Source of the DNA: Lawsonibacter sp.
Lineage (GTDB): Bacteria; Bacillota; Clostridia; Oscillospirales; Oscillospiraceae
NCBI GenBank assembly: GCA_022796195.1
Contig: JAAWIE010000003.1
Span: forward strand, 1-64,000
Direction of reading: 5' to 3'
Length of the DNA stretch: 64,000 bases
Shown: piece after piece, positions 18,817 through 27,909 of the stretch
Numbering within the stretch: the stretch's first letter is position 1
How the letters are laid out: each line of letters begins with the position of its first letter
Program-made: the position numbers and the translations under genes
Notes under the pieces: model-generated
Told to the model about the DNA's origin: nothing
Seen by the model: the letters and a program-made list of their open reading frames with translations, nothing else
The model's database searches: none

Positions 18817-19815
18817 ATGAAACGCAAGCTTTTCTCCGCTGTGCTGGGCGTCTTTGCCATGCTCCTCCTGATGGGCGCCGCGGCTGTTCCAGAACAGCCT
18901 GCGACCGCCCTCCTGGCAGAGGAGGAGAGCGCCGCCCTCTCAGAGGCAGAGCTTGAGACTCGCGCACAGTCTTTGGACGTGATGCTGGCCCAATCGGTTC
19001 TGGCCGCCACCGGTCTCGACCCGCTGGCTGTGGCCGATGCCGCCGGGGAAGCAAGCATCCCGCCCGCACCCGTGGGGGATACAGCATTGCTGGTTGATGG
19101 CCAGCCTGCCCCCCTGAATCTGGGCAAGCGGATGGTAGGTAGCACTACCTATGTGTCTCTCACCGCGATAGCTCAGCTGTTAGACCCCGCCGTTCAGATC
19201 AGCTGGGAGGGGAACACCACCATCATCAACACCGGAGGGCTGTCTATGACCGCTAAGCCCGGTGACCTGTATGTGGTGGCCAACGGTCGTTACCTCTATG
19301 TGCCGGAACAGGTACAACTGGATGGAGAAGGCCGGCTGTCTCTCCCCCTGCGGACTGTGGCGGAGGCTTTCGGGGCCAGTGTAGGCTACGACAACGCCGC
19401 CCACGTTACTACGGTGACACGGGGAAACAACGCCATTCAGCATGGTGATGCCTTCTACAATCAGGAGGAGCTGTTCTGGTTGTCCCGGGTGATTTACCGC
19501 GAAAGCGGAAATCAGCCGATGGAAGGGCAGATGGCGGTGGGTAACGTGATCCTTAACCGGGTCGCTGACCCTGCTTTCCCGAACTCGGTGGAGGGTGTGC
19601 TGGCACAGAAAAACCAGTTCACCACCTATCAGTCCGGCGTGTTGGCCGCAACCAACCCCTCGCAGTCCAGTATTATCGCGGCCAAACTGGTTCTGGACGG
19701 CGGTGTGGTGGAAGAGACGAAGGGCGCACTGTTCTTCGATTCCGGCGCTACAAGCTGGGCCGCCCGCAACAGAGAGCACATTGCAACCATTGGAGGACAC
19801 AAGTTCTACGGATAA
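18817..19815 (+). CDS. Cell wall hydrolase (SleB-like) with copper-amine-oxidase-N-like domain
   Basis: Signal peptide; LLVDGQPAPLNLGKRMVGSTTYVSLTAIAQLL; LFWLSRVIYRESGNQPMEGQMAVGNVILNRVADPAFPNSVEGVLAQKNQF. Confidence 0.88.
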   Translation: MKRKLFSAVLGVFAMLLLMGAAAVPEQPATALLAEEESAALSEAELETRAQSLDVMLAQSVLAATGLDPLAVADAAGEASIPPAPVGDTALLVDGQPAPLNLGKRMVGSTTYVSLTAIAQLLDPAVQISWEGNTTIINTGGLSMTAKPGDLYVVANGRYLYVPEQVQLDGEGRLSLPLRTVAEAFGASVGYDNAAHVTTVTRGNNAIQHGDAFYNQEELFWLSRVIYRESGNQPMEGQMAVGNVILNRVADPAFPNSVEGVLAQKNQFTTYQSGVLAATNPSQSSIIAAKLVLDGGVVEETKGALFFDSGATSWAARNREHIATIGGHKFYG

Positions 19816-19850
19816 AAAACAGGGACGCTTGAAAGCGTCCCTGTTTTTTG
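19815..19850 (+). terminator. Intrinsic terminator
   Basis: AACAGGGACGCTT-GAA-AGCGTCCCTGTTTTTT. Confidence 0.88.
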
Positions 19851-19974
19851 TTTTGATTCCGAAGTATATGTCCGGATTTTTTCTAAAGAATTTTAAATTA
19901 GGGCTTTTCTTTTTGTATATTCATGTATATAATACTGTAGGAAGTTTATGGACGATAATTGGGAGGCTGTACCT

Positions 19975-20466
19975 ATGACAAGAAGCAACGCGAGAGAAAT
20001 CGCCATGCACATTAACTTCGCTCTGGGGTTTGACAATCGCAGTGCGCAGGAACTTTTGGATGCGGAACTGACGAAAGAGCGGTTCCAGGAACTGGCTGAG
20101 GAGCTTTCTCTTTATGACCAGTTCCCCAATGAAAAGCAGGAACGCTACATACGGGAACTCGTTCAAGGGGTGTTTGCCCACGGGCCGGAGCTGGATGACT
20201 GTATCAGCCGCTATTCGGTGGGCTGGTCCTTCGCCCGTATTCCCCGTATGGCAGCAGCGATTATGCGCACCGCTATGTACGAGGTACTTTACATGCCAGA
20301 TATCCCAAACGCCGCCGCTATTAACGAGGCAGTGGAGATTGCAAAGAAATATGAGCCGGCAGATGTGGTGTCTTTCCTCAACGGCATTTTAGGTTCCTTT
20401 GTGCGTGCAGAGTTTGCGGATACTCCGCCTAAACCGGAGAAGAAAACTGCGGAGGCGGAGGAATAA
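19975..20466 (+). CDS. nusB: Transcription antitermination factor NusB
   Basis: MTRSNAREIAMHINFALGF; AAIMRTAMYEVLYMPDIPNAAAINEAVEIAKKY. Confidence 0.92.
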   Translation: MTRSNAREIAMHINFALGFDNRSAQELLDAELTKERFQELAEELSLYDQFPNEKQERYIRELVQGVFAHGPELDDCISRYSVGWSFARIPRMAAAIMRTAMYEVLYMPDIPNAAAINEAVEIAKKYEPADVVSFLNGILGSFVRAEFADTPPKPEKKTAEAEE

Positions 20467-21401
20467 TGCCTGTTTTGGGTCTGGATACCAGCAATTACAC
20501 CACCTCTGCCGCAGTATTTGATGGGGCAGAGGGAAAAAATGTAGGCCGTTTATTGGATGTACGCCCTGGGGAGCTGGGACTGCGGCAGAGCGAGGCTCTG
20601 TTTCAGCACGTAAAGCATTTGCCTGGACTGCTGGAACAGCTGGCGGGAGATGGGTTTCTAGGCAGCTTCCAAGCGGCTGGTGCGTCCACCCGTCCCAGAG
20701 CAGTGGAGGGGTCCTACATGCCCTGTTTTCTGGCCGGGGAATCCCAGGGGCGGGGGATTGCTTCTGCACTGGGTATCCCGTTTTATGCCCACTCCCATCA
20801 GCAGGGGCATTTGGCTGCTGCGGCCTGGTCCGCCGGAAAACTGGAACTGTTGGATGCCCCCTTTTTGGCTTGGCATCTGTCTGGTGGGACTACCGAACTG
20901 CTTCTGGTAAAGCCGGAAGGCGTGACCGTAACCGCCGAAATTTTGGGCGGCACCAGCGATATCTCTGCTGGACAGCTCATTGACCGGACGGGGGTCCTTC
21001 TGGGTCTGCAATTTCCGGCGGGTAAGGCGCTGGACGTACTGTCTGCTCAGGCAGATACCTGCCATGAACCGAGAGTAAAGCTGAAAGACCTTATGTTTTC
21101 ATTGTCCGGAATGGAGAATCAGGTAAAGGCGCTGGCAGAAAAAGGAGAACCGCCAGCGAATATTGCCCGTTTTGCCTTGGAGGCTGTCTGCGGTGTGGTA
21201 CTTCGGGCCACACAGGAGGCCCAGCGGCAGTATCCCGGTCTTCCGGTGCTGTGCTCTGGAGGTGTGGCCTCGAACACCCAGCTTAGGGCAAAACTGACCA
21301 CCCAATGTGGTGCGCTTTTTGCCAAGCCGGAATTTTCAACTGACAATGCCATGGGAACCGCAATCCTCACATGGAGGGCCTTGGCCGCGGAGGGACGGTA
21401 A
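20466..21401 (+). CDS. TsaD/Kae1-domain paralog
   Basis: MPVLGLDTSNYTTSAAVFD; HSHQQGHLAAA; LHLSGGTTELLLV-like (WHLSGGTTELLLV); CSGGVASN. Confidence 0.85.
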   Translation: MPVLGLDTSNYTTSAAVFDGAEGKNVGRLLDVRPGELGLRQSEALFQHVKHLPGLLEQLAGDGFLGSFQAAGASTRPRAVEGSYMPCFLAGESQGRGIASALGIPFYAHSHQQGHLAAAAWSAGKLELLDAPFLAWHLSGGTTELLLVKPEGVTVTAEILGGTSDISAGQLIDRTGVLLGLQFPAGKALDVLSAQADTCHEPRVKLKDLMFSLSGMENQVKALAEKGEPPANIARFALEAVCGVVLRATQEAQRQYPGLPVLCSGGVASNTQLRAKLTTQCGALFAKPEFSTDNAMGTAILTWRALAAEGR

Positions 21402-22660
21402 TGAGAGAGGATGCCATTTTGTCCCCCAGTCAGGTGGGACAGTATTTGAAGAATATGATGGACCGGGACCGGCTTCTTTCCCGCCTGCTGGTGCGGGGAG
21501 AGCTGTCCAACTATAAAATGTATCCTTCCGGCCACCACTACTTTACCCTAAAAGACGGGGAAGGCTCTTTGCGGTGCGTTATGTTCCGCAGTGATGCCCA
21601 ATACCTCCGGTTTCGTCCTGAAAACGGGATGCAGGTCATCGCCGCAGGGCGGGTGACTGTATTTCCCCGGGATGGGCAGTATCAGATGTACTGTGCCCGT
21701 CTCACCCCTGAGGGGGTGGGGGATCTAGCTTTGGCCTTTGAGCAGCTGAAGGAAAAGTTGGCTCAAGAAGGTCTGTTTGACCCAAGCCGCAAAAAAGAAA
21801 TTCCAGAATTTCCTGGGGAAATCGCCCTCATCACTTCACCTGCCGGCGCGGCGGTGCGGGATATGATTCGTATTTTAGGGGCACGCTGGCCTTTGACCCG
21901 AATATGTGTAATCCCTGTGCGGGTTCAGGGGGAAGAAGCGCCCCAGGAGATCGCCGCCGCAATTCAGTGGGCTAACCTGAAACGGGTGGCTGACTTGATT
22001 ATTACCGGTCGAGGCGGCGGTTCTATGGAGGATCTGTGGGCCTTTAACGAAGAGATTGTGGCCCGAGCAATCTACCGTTCGGATATTCCCATCATCTCCG
22101 CTGTGGGGCATGAGCCGGATGTGACAATTGCTGATTTTGTGGCCGATTTACGGGCCTCGACCCCATCCAATGCCGCAGAACTGGCGGTGCCCGACCAGAA
22201 CGAGGTCTATATGTCCCTTCTGGGAGGGCGGGAACGGTTGGAAGGTGCAATATCCACCAAGCTTGCCCAGTACCGGAAGAATTTAGAACGGCTGGCCTCC
22301 AGCAGGACTATGACGGAACCAGGGTCCTACTTCCGGGAAAAGCGGCTTGTGCTGGACTATCAAAGCAACCGTTTAGCCCACGGCCTGCGCGGCGCTGCGT
22401 CAACGCAGAGGGAACGGCTTGGGCGGCTGACCGCAGCTCTTCCTAATGGCGCAATCCGTACTGTTACAAGCCGCCGTGAGCGGCTCAACGCCCTAGCCGC
22501 CTCGCTGGACGCTATGAGTCCATTGAAGGTGCTGGGTCGTGGCTACTCCATTGCCCAGCGAGGGGATGGAAAGGTGGTTATTTCAGTGAACGATGTGGCA
22601 GCAGGTGACCGGCTGAAACTGACTGTGTCGGACGGCAATGTGGATTGCCAGGTATTATAA
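21401..22660 (+). CDS. xseA: Exodeoxyribonuclease VII large subunit
   Basis: LVRGELSNYKMYPSGHHYFTLKD; ISAVGHEPDVTIADFVADLRASTPSNAAELAVPD. Confidence 0.97.
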   Translation: MREDAILSPSQVGQYLKNMMDRDRLLSRLLVRGELSNYKMYPSGHHYFTLKDGEGSLRCVMFRSDAQYLRFRPENGMQVIAAGRVTVFPRDGQYQMYCARLTPEGVGDLALAFEQLKEKLAQEGLFDPSRKKEIPEFPGEIALITSPAGAAVRDMIRILGARWPLTRICVIPVRVQGEEAPQEIAAAIQWANLKRVADLIITGRGGGSMEDLWAFNEEIVARAIYRSDIPIISAVGHEPDVTIADFVADLRASTPSNAAELAVPDQNEVYMSLLGGRERLEGAISTKLAQYRKNLERLASSRTMTEPGSYFREKRLVLDYQSNRLAHGLRGAASTQRERLGRLTAALPNGAIRTVTSRRERLNALAASLDAMSPLKVLGRGYSIAQRGDGKVVISVNDVAAGDRLKLTVSDGNVDCQVL

Positions 22661-22678
22661 AAAGAAGGTGTTTCAACA

Positions 22679-22915
22679 ATGGCCGCAAAAAAGAAACTGA
22701 ATTTTGAGGGTTCCATGGTCCGGCTGGAGGAAATCGTCTCACTGCTAGAAAAAGGGGACGCCCCTCTGGAACAGGCGATGGCCCTCTTCGAGGAGGGGGC
22801 CAAGCTGCTTCGAGAGTGTACCAAGCAGTTGGATGAGGCGGAACAGAAGGTAACACTTCTTACCTCTGGAAAGAACGGCGAGCTTGTTGAGGAGCCGTTC
22901 GGGGGGATGGAATGA
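22679..22915 (+). CDS. xseB: Exodeoxyribonuclease VII small subunit
   Basis: LNFEGSMVRLEEIVSLLEKGDAPLEQAMALFEEGAKLL. Confidence 0.95.
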   Translation: MAAKKKLNFEGSMVRLEEIVSLLEKGDAPLEQAMALFEEGAKLLRECTKQLDEAEQKVTLLTSGKNGELVEEPFGGME

Positions 22916-22916
22916 C

Positions 22917-23795
22917 ATGGGAAAAGACTTTACAGTATTGATGGCCCGGAATCAGGCTATGGTAGAGGACTGCCTTGCCCGTGCTTTTGCGTCAGAACCA
23001 CGTCACGCCGATTTACAGGAGGCTATGGAATATTCCCTGCTCTCAGGTGGAAAGCGGATTCGGCCTATTCTTACCTTGGAGACCTGCCGTCTATGCGGCG
23101 GAAGTATTCTGGAGGCCCTGCCCTTTGCCTGTGGAGTGGAGATGATTCACACATATTCTCTAATTCACGACGATCTGCCCGCCATGGATGATGACAAATT
23201 GCGCCGAGGACGGCCAACTAACCACATAGTCTATGGAGAAGCCGCCGCTATTTTGGCGGGAGATGCGCTGCTCACGGCCGCGTTTGAACAGCTGACAAAA
23301 GCGGAATTGCCCGCCGGGCGAATTGTGCAGGCGGTACAGTGCCTGTCCCAGGCCGCCGGTTCCGCCGGTATGGTAGGAGGGCAGGCTTTGGACATGGCGG
23401 GCGAGGGCCGTGCATTGGACCGGGAAGAACTGGAACTGCTCCAAAGTTTAAAAACAGGTGCACTCATCACCGCCGCCGCTGAACTGGGCTGTATCGCCGC
23501 CGGAGGTACCCAGGAACAGCGTACGCAGGTGCGTGCCTATGCACAAGCTTTGGGCCGTGCGTTCCAGGTGCGGGACGACATGCTGGATATCATCAGTTCC
23601 CAAGAAGAACTTGGGAAGACAGTAGGCTCTGACCGCGTCAACGAAAAAAGCACTTTTGTTACTGCCTTGGGGCTGGACGGATGCTCTGCGCTGGTGGAAA
23701 AGCTGACCCGTCAAGGGATTGAGGCACTAAACGGTTTCGAGGACCCGGCTTTCCACATCTGGCTGGCTAATCTGCTGGCCCAGCGGAAGAAGTGA
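22917..23795 (+). CDS. ispA: Polyprenyl synthetase (farnesyl diphosphate synthase)
   Basis: YSLLSGGKRIRPILTLE; IHDDLPAMDDD; QVRDDMLDI. Confidence 0.95.
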   Translation: MGKDFTVLMARNQAMVEDCLARAFASEPRHADLQEAMEYSLLSGGKRIRPILTLETCRLCGGSILEALPFACGVEMIHTYSLIHDDLPAMDDDKLRRGRPTNHIVYGEAAAILAGDALLTAAFEQLTKAELPAGRIVQAVQCLSQAAGSAGMVGGQALDMAGEGRALDREELELLQSLKTGALITAAAELGCIAAGGTQEQRTQVRAYAQALGRAFQVRDDMLDIISSQEELGKTVGSDRVNEKSTFVTALGLDGCSALVEKLTRQGIEALNGFEDPAFHIWLANLLAQRKK

Positions 23796-23814
23796 ATTTT
23801 GGAGGCATTCCATT

Positions 23815-25683
23815 TTGAATGAATCTGCCGCAAAAACAGAATATAAACCCACTTTAGCCCAGCTGAACGACCAGGAGGGCGAGGCTCTGTGCGCCCAACT
23901 TCGTCGGGAGCTGGTGGAAGATGTCTCCAAAACCGGGGGACATCTGGCCTCCAATTTGGGAGCTGTGGAGTTAACCGTAGCAATCCACCGGGTATTCGAT
24001 ACTGCGGTGGACCGGCTGGTCTTCGATGTGGGCCACCAGTGCTACCCACATAAAATGCTTACCGGACGGCGGGATCAGATGTCCGCCTTGCGGCAATATG
24101 GGGGGATTGCTGGGTTTCCAAAGCCTGGTGAGAGCATCCACGACGCTTTTATCGCAGGGCACGCTTCTAACTCAGTGGCGGTGGCGTTGGGCATGGCCCG
24201 TGCTCGGACGATGCTGGGTGAGGACTACAAAGTCATGGCTCTCATTGGCGACGGCGCACTGACCGGTGGTCTGGCTTACGAGGGGATGTCCAATGCAGGA
24301 AAGTGCGGCCAGCAAATTCTGGTTATCCTCAATGATAACGGTATGTCCATTACTCCCAATGTGGGCGGTGTGGCAGACCACTTGGCAAAACAGCGTCTAA
24401 AACCCCAGTATCTCACCTTTAAAAAGCACTACCGTAAAATTATGAACTCCAACGCCTTAGGAAGAGTGGTCTACCGGGTAACTCACCGGGTTAAGCAAGC
24501 TCTAAAGCAGACGCTTCTTCCTTGCAGTATGTTTGAAGATATGGGGTTTCATTATCTAGGCCCAGTGGATGGACACAATTTGCCTCTACTAACCAAAATC
24601 CTGCGGTATGCTAGAGAGCTGGATGAACCGGTCCTGCTCCATGTAAAGACTGTAAAGGGAAAGGGCTTTCTACCAGCGGAAGAAAATCCGGATGCGTTTC
24701 ATGGTGTTGCCCCCTTTGATGCGCTCACAGGCAAGCCGAAGCGGAAGGCGGGAGAAAATTTCTCCGCCGTCTTTGGCAGAACACTGGTCCGTTTGGCAGA
24801 ACGGGACCAGAGAGTATGTGCCATCACTGCTGCAATGACTGGTGGAACTGGCTTGGAGAAGTTCGCCCTGAAATATCCAGAACGCTTTTTTGATGTGGGG
24901 ATTGCTGAGGGGTGCGCCGCCTCCATGGCCGCTGGAATGGCGAAACAGGGGGCAATCCCAGTCTTTGCTGTGTACTCCACGTTCTTACAGCGGGCTTACG
25001 ATATGCTTCTGCACGACGCGGCGATTGATAACCTCCATGTTGTCTTTGGGGTGGACCGGGCTGGACTGGTAGGCGATGATGGAGAAACCCATCACGGTTT
25101 GTTTGATGCGGCCTACCTGGACACAGTGCCAAATATGACAGTGCTGGCACCAGCCAGTTTTGCGGAACTGGAGGTCATGTTGGAGCGCGCCATATTTCGT
25201 ATAACCGGCCCAGTGGCAGTGCGCTATCCCCGGGGAGGTGAGGGCCGTTTTCTCGGCAACTCTGGCGAAGATCCAGCGGCTATTTTGCGATGGGGCGGGG
25301 ATATCACATTAGTCAGCTATGGAATGGAAATCAATGATGTTTTAGAGGCCGCTGGCCTGTTGGAGGCCAAGGGTATTCAGGCAGAAGTTGTAAAGTTAAA
25401 TCAGTTGACACCCCTTGCCCCGGACTTAGTTGAGCTGTCCGTTCGAAAGACGGGAGTCCTGCTGATGGCAGAGGAACAATCTGCCCGAGGCTGTGTGGGA
25501 CAGCGGCTGACTACTGGACTGGAGTTGGCGGGCCTGTCCGTTAAAATTGCTTTGGTGAACTGTGGAGAGAATTTTGTCCCTCATGGTGGAGCTGCGCTGT
25601 TAAAACGTGACCTGTCCCTAGACGGAATGGGGATTTACAAAAAAGCACTGGAGGTGTTGGGCCGTGGCGAAACAGAGACTTGA
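23815..25683 (+). CDS. dxs: 1-deoxy-D-xylulose-5-phosphate synthase (TTG start)
   Basis: DVGHQCYPHKMLTGRRD; GDGALTGGLAYEGMSNAG; DRAGLVGDDGETHHGLFDAAY. Confidence 0.97.
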   Translation: MNESAAKTEYKPTLAQLNDQEGEALCAQLRRELVEDVSKTGGHLASNLGAVELTVAIHRVFDTAVDRLVFDVGHQCYPHKMLTGRRDQMSALRQYGGIAGFPKPGESIHDAFIAGHASNSVAVALGMARARTMLGEDYKVMALIGDGALTGGLAYEGMSNAGKCGQQILVILNDNGMSITPNVGGVADHLAKQRLKPQYLTFKKHYRKIMNSNALGRVVYRVTHRVKQALKQTLLPCSMFEDMGFHYLGPVDGHNLPLLTKILRYARELDEPVLLHVKTVKGKGFLPAEENPDAFHGVAPFDALTGKPKRKAGENFSAVFGRTLVRLAERDQRVCAITAAMTGGTGLEKFALKYPERFFDVGIAEGCAASMAAGMAKQGAIPVFAVYSTFLQRAYDMLLHDAAIDNLHVVFGVDRAGLVGDDGETHHGLFDAAYLDTVPNMTVLAPASFAELEVMLERAIFRITGPVAVRYPRGGEGRFLGNSGEDPAAILRWGGDITLVSYGMEINDVLEAAGLLEAKGIQAEVVKLNQLTPLAPDLVELSVRKTGVLLMAEEQSARGCVGQRLTTGLELAGLSVKIALVNCGENFVPHGGAALLKRDLSLDGMGIYKKALEVLGRGETET

Positions 25684-26476
25684 TGTAGCTGTGATGGAAT
25701 TGGGGCTGGCAGAAAGCCGGCAAAAGGCCCAAGCCCTCATTATGGCGGGGGAGGTCTACGTCAATGGACAGAGGCAGCTGAAGGCAGGGGCCTCTGTGGG
25801 TGCAGATGACGCTGTGGAGGTGCGGTCCAAGAATCCTTTGCGCTACGTGAGTCGAGGTGGATTAAAGTTGGAAAAAGCTATGGGGTTGTGGCCCATTGAT
25901 CTGCGGGACAAGATCTGTGCAGATATTGGAGCTTCTACCGGCGGTTTTACCGACTGCATGCTGCAAAATGGCGCAAGGCTGGTGTATGCCGTGGATGTGG
26001 GCTATAATCAGCTGGACTGGAAGCTGCGCACCCACCCCCAGGTGGTATGTTTGGAGCGTACTAACGCCCGATATCTTACCTGGGAACAAATACCAGAACC
26101 ACTGGATTTTTTTTCTGTGGATGTCTCTTTTATCTCCCTGAGTCTGATTCTGCCCGCTTTGCGCCCGCTGATGAGGGAAGGCGCACAGGCAGTGTGCCTG
26201 GTCAAACCTCAGTTTGAAGCGGGTAAGGACAAGGTTGGGAAAAAAGGGGTGGTTCGGGACCCGGAAGTTCATCTGGAAGTATTGGAACATTTTGTAAACC
26301 ACGCCGCTCAAGCAGGTTTTGAGGTAAAAGACCTTACGTATTCCCCGATCAAAGGCCCAGAGGGCAATATTGAATATCTAGGTTATCTCCATACAGGAAA
26401 TCACTCCGACTTTGAAGGGGACTTAAAGGCATTGGTGGAACAGTCCCACCACGCTTGGAAGGAGGAAGGGGTATGA
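25664..26476 (+). CDS. tlyA: TlyA family RNA methyltransferase (GTG start)
   Basis: S4 domain followed by DIGASTGGFTDCMLQNGARLVYAVDVGYNQLDWKLR. Confidence 0.95.
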   Translation: MAKQRLDVAVMELGLAESRQKAQALIMAGEVYVNGQRQLKAGASVGADDAVEVRSKNPLRYVSRGGLKLEKAMGLWPIDLRDKICADIGASTGGFTDCMLQNGARLVYAVDVGYNQLDWKLRTHPQVVCLERTNARYLTWEQIPEPLDFFSVDVSFISLSLILPALRPLMREGAQAVCLVKPQFEAGKDKVGKKGVVRDPEVHLEVLEHFVNHAAQAGFEVKDLTYSPIKGPEGNIEYLGYLHTGNHSDFEGDLKALVEQSHHAWKEEGV

Positions 26477-27345
26477 AAATCGTACTCAGTTCCAACCCTT
26501 ACCGAGACCGGGGAATGAGGGTGGCTTTGGAGGCACGCCGAGTGTTGGAACACGCCGGCGCACAGACCGTGTTGTGTTTGCCTTTCCAGCCGAAAAAGGG
26601 AGACCGGTTGGAGCTGCCCCGTCAACAGTCTATGCCCCTGCTGGAGAAGGAATTGCCCACCGCCGACCTGCTGGTCTGCTTCGGAGGAGATGGCACCATC
26701 CTGCATGCGGCGCGAGACGCGACCCTCCACGATGTTCCTATTTTGGGGGTCAACATGGGGAGTGTAGGTTTTATGGCGGAACTGGAACGCAGTGAGCTGC
26801 CTCTACTGGCCTCTCTGGCCCATGGGATGTACACTTTAGAGGAACGTATGATGCTGGATGTGAAGGTCCGCCGGGGGGACAAGATTATCAGCCAGGATTT
26901 AGCTTTGAATGATGCAGTAATCTCCAAAGGCTCCATGGCCAGAGTCGCTGAGATGGAAGTATTGGCAGACCATGTAAAGGTAACTAGCATTACAGGTGAT
27001 GGAGTGATTGTGGCTACCCCAACCGGATCCACGGCTTATTCTATGTCGGCGGGGGGACCTATTGTGGAGCCTACCTCCCGAAGCATCGTGGTTACGCCTG
27101 TGTGCGCCCATCAGCTGTCTGCCCGGACCATGGTGCTTGCACCGGAGCGGACAGTTACCGTGCAGCTCCCCAGAGGGAATCGAAAGTATTTATACCTGTC
27201 TGTGGACGGCGGGAAGGCACTGCGCCTGTCCGGAGGGGACCGGGTGGATATCTGCCGGTCACGGCGCTCCACCCAGCTGGTTCGGCTGGCTGACCGGAGT
27301 TTCTATCAGGTCATCAATCAGAAGCTAGGAGGGTTGAGCCAATGA
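26473..27345 (+). CDS. nadK: NAD kinase
   Basis: VCFGGDGTILHAARD; GVNMGSVGFMAEL; TGDGVIVATPTGSTAYSMSAGGPIV. Confidence 0.96.
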   Translation: MKIVLSSNPYRDRGMRVALEARRVLEHAGAQTVLCLPFQPKKGDRLELPRQQSMPLLEKELPTADLLVCFGGDGTILHAARDATLHDVPILGVNMGSVGFMAELERSELPLLASLAHGMYTLEERMMLDVKVRRGDKIISQDLALNDAVISKGSMARVAEMEVLADHVKVTSITGDGVIVATPTGSTAYSMSAGGPIVEPTSRSIVVTPVCAHQLSARTMVLAPERTVTVQLPRGNRKYLYLSVDGGKALRLSGGDRVDICRSRRSTQLVRLADRSFYQVINQKLGGLSQ

Positions 27346-27794
27346 AAAATGTGCGGCAGAGCGAGATCTTAAATATTGTACAGAGCAAGGAGATTGACAC
27401 CCAGGAACAGCTTCTGGAGGAACTGCGCGCCCGGGGCTTCATCACTACGCAGGCCACTATTTCCCGGGATATTAAAGAACTGCGTCTGGTAAAAGAGCTT
27501 ACCAGTTCCGGCGGCTACCGCTATGCCCTATCGGAACGTAAGCCGGCCTCCGGCTTCGATACTCGCCTGCGTAATATCTTTAAAGAGGGCGTGGTATCGG
27601 TGGATGTGGCTCAGAACATCGTTGTGGTCCGCACCATGCCTGGTTTGGCCTCCGCAGCCTGTTCCGCCCTGGATGCCATGGAGATTGAAGGTATGGTGGG
27701 CAGTTTAGCGGGCGACGACACTGGCATCCTCATTATGCGGGACAACACCTTTGCGCAACAGTTTAGTGGTGAGGTGCATAAACTGTTGCGGTAA
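27342..27794 (+). CDS. argR: Arginine repressor
   Basis: ELRARGFITTQATISRDIKELRLVK; SLAGDDTGILIMRDN. Confidence 0.96.
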   Translation: MKNVRQSEILNIVQSKEIDTQEQLLEELRARGFITTQATISRDIKELRLVKELTSSGGYRYALSERKPASGFDTRLRNIFKEGVVSVDVAQNIVVVRTMPGLASAACSALDAMEIEGMVGSLAGDDTGILIMRDNTFAQQFSGEVHKLLR

Positions 27795-27909
27795 TGGGTA
27801 ATTTTGTTCTTTTTAAAACGTTATTTACAGGTCCCATAGAGAAAATGTGCTTTTTCAGTTGACGCTTTTCTTTTGAAAAGAAAAGTGCAACCGGGAGGAG
27901 GAATCGTAA

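Noticed and set aside
27795-27909. LexA/SOS box upstream of recN
   Set aside because: No convincing GAAC-N4-GTTC-type palindrome found by eye.
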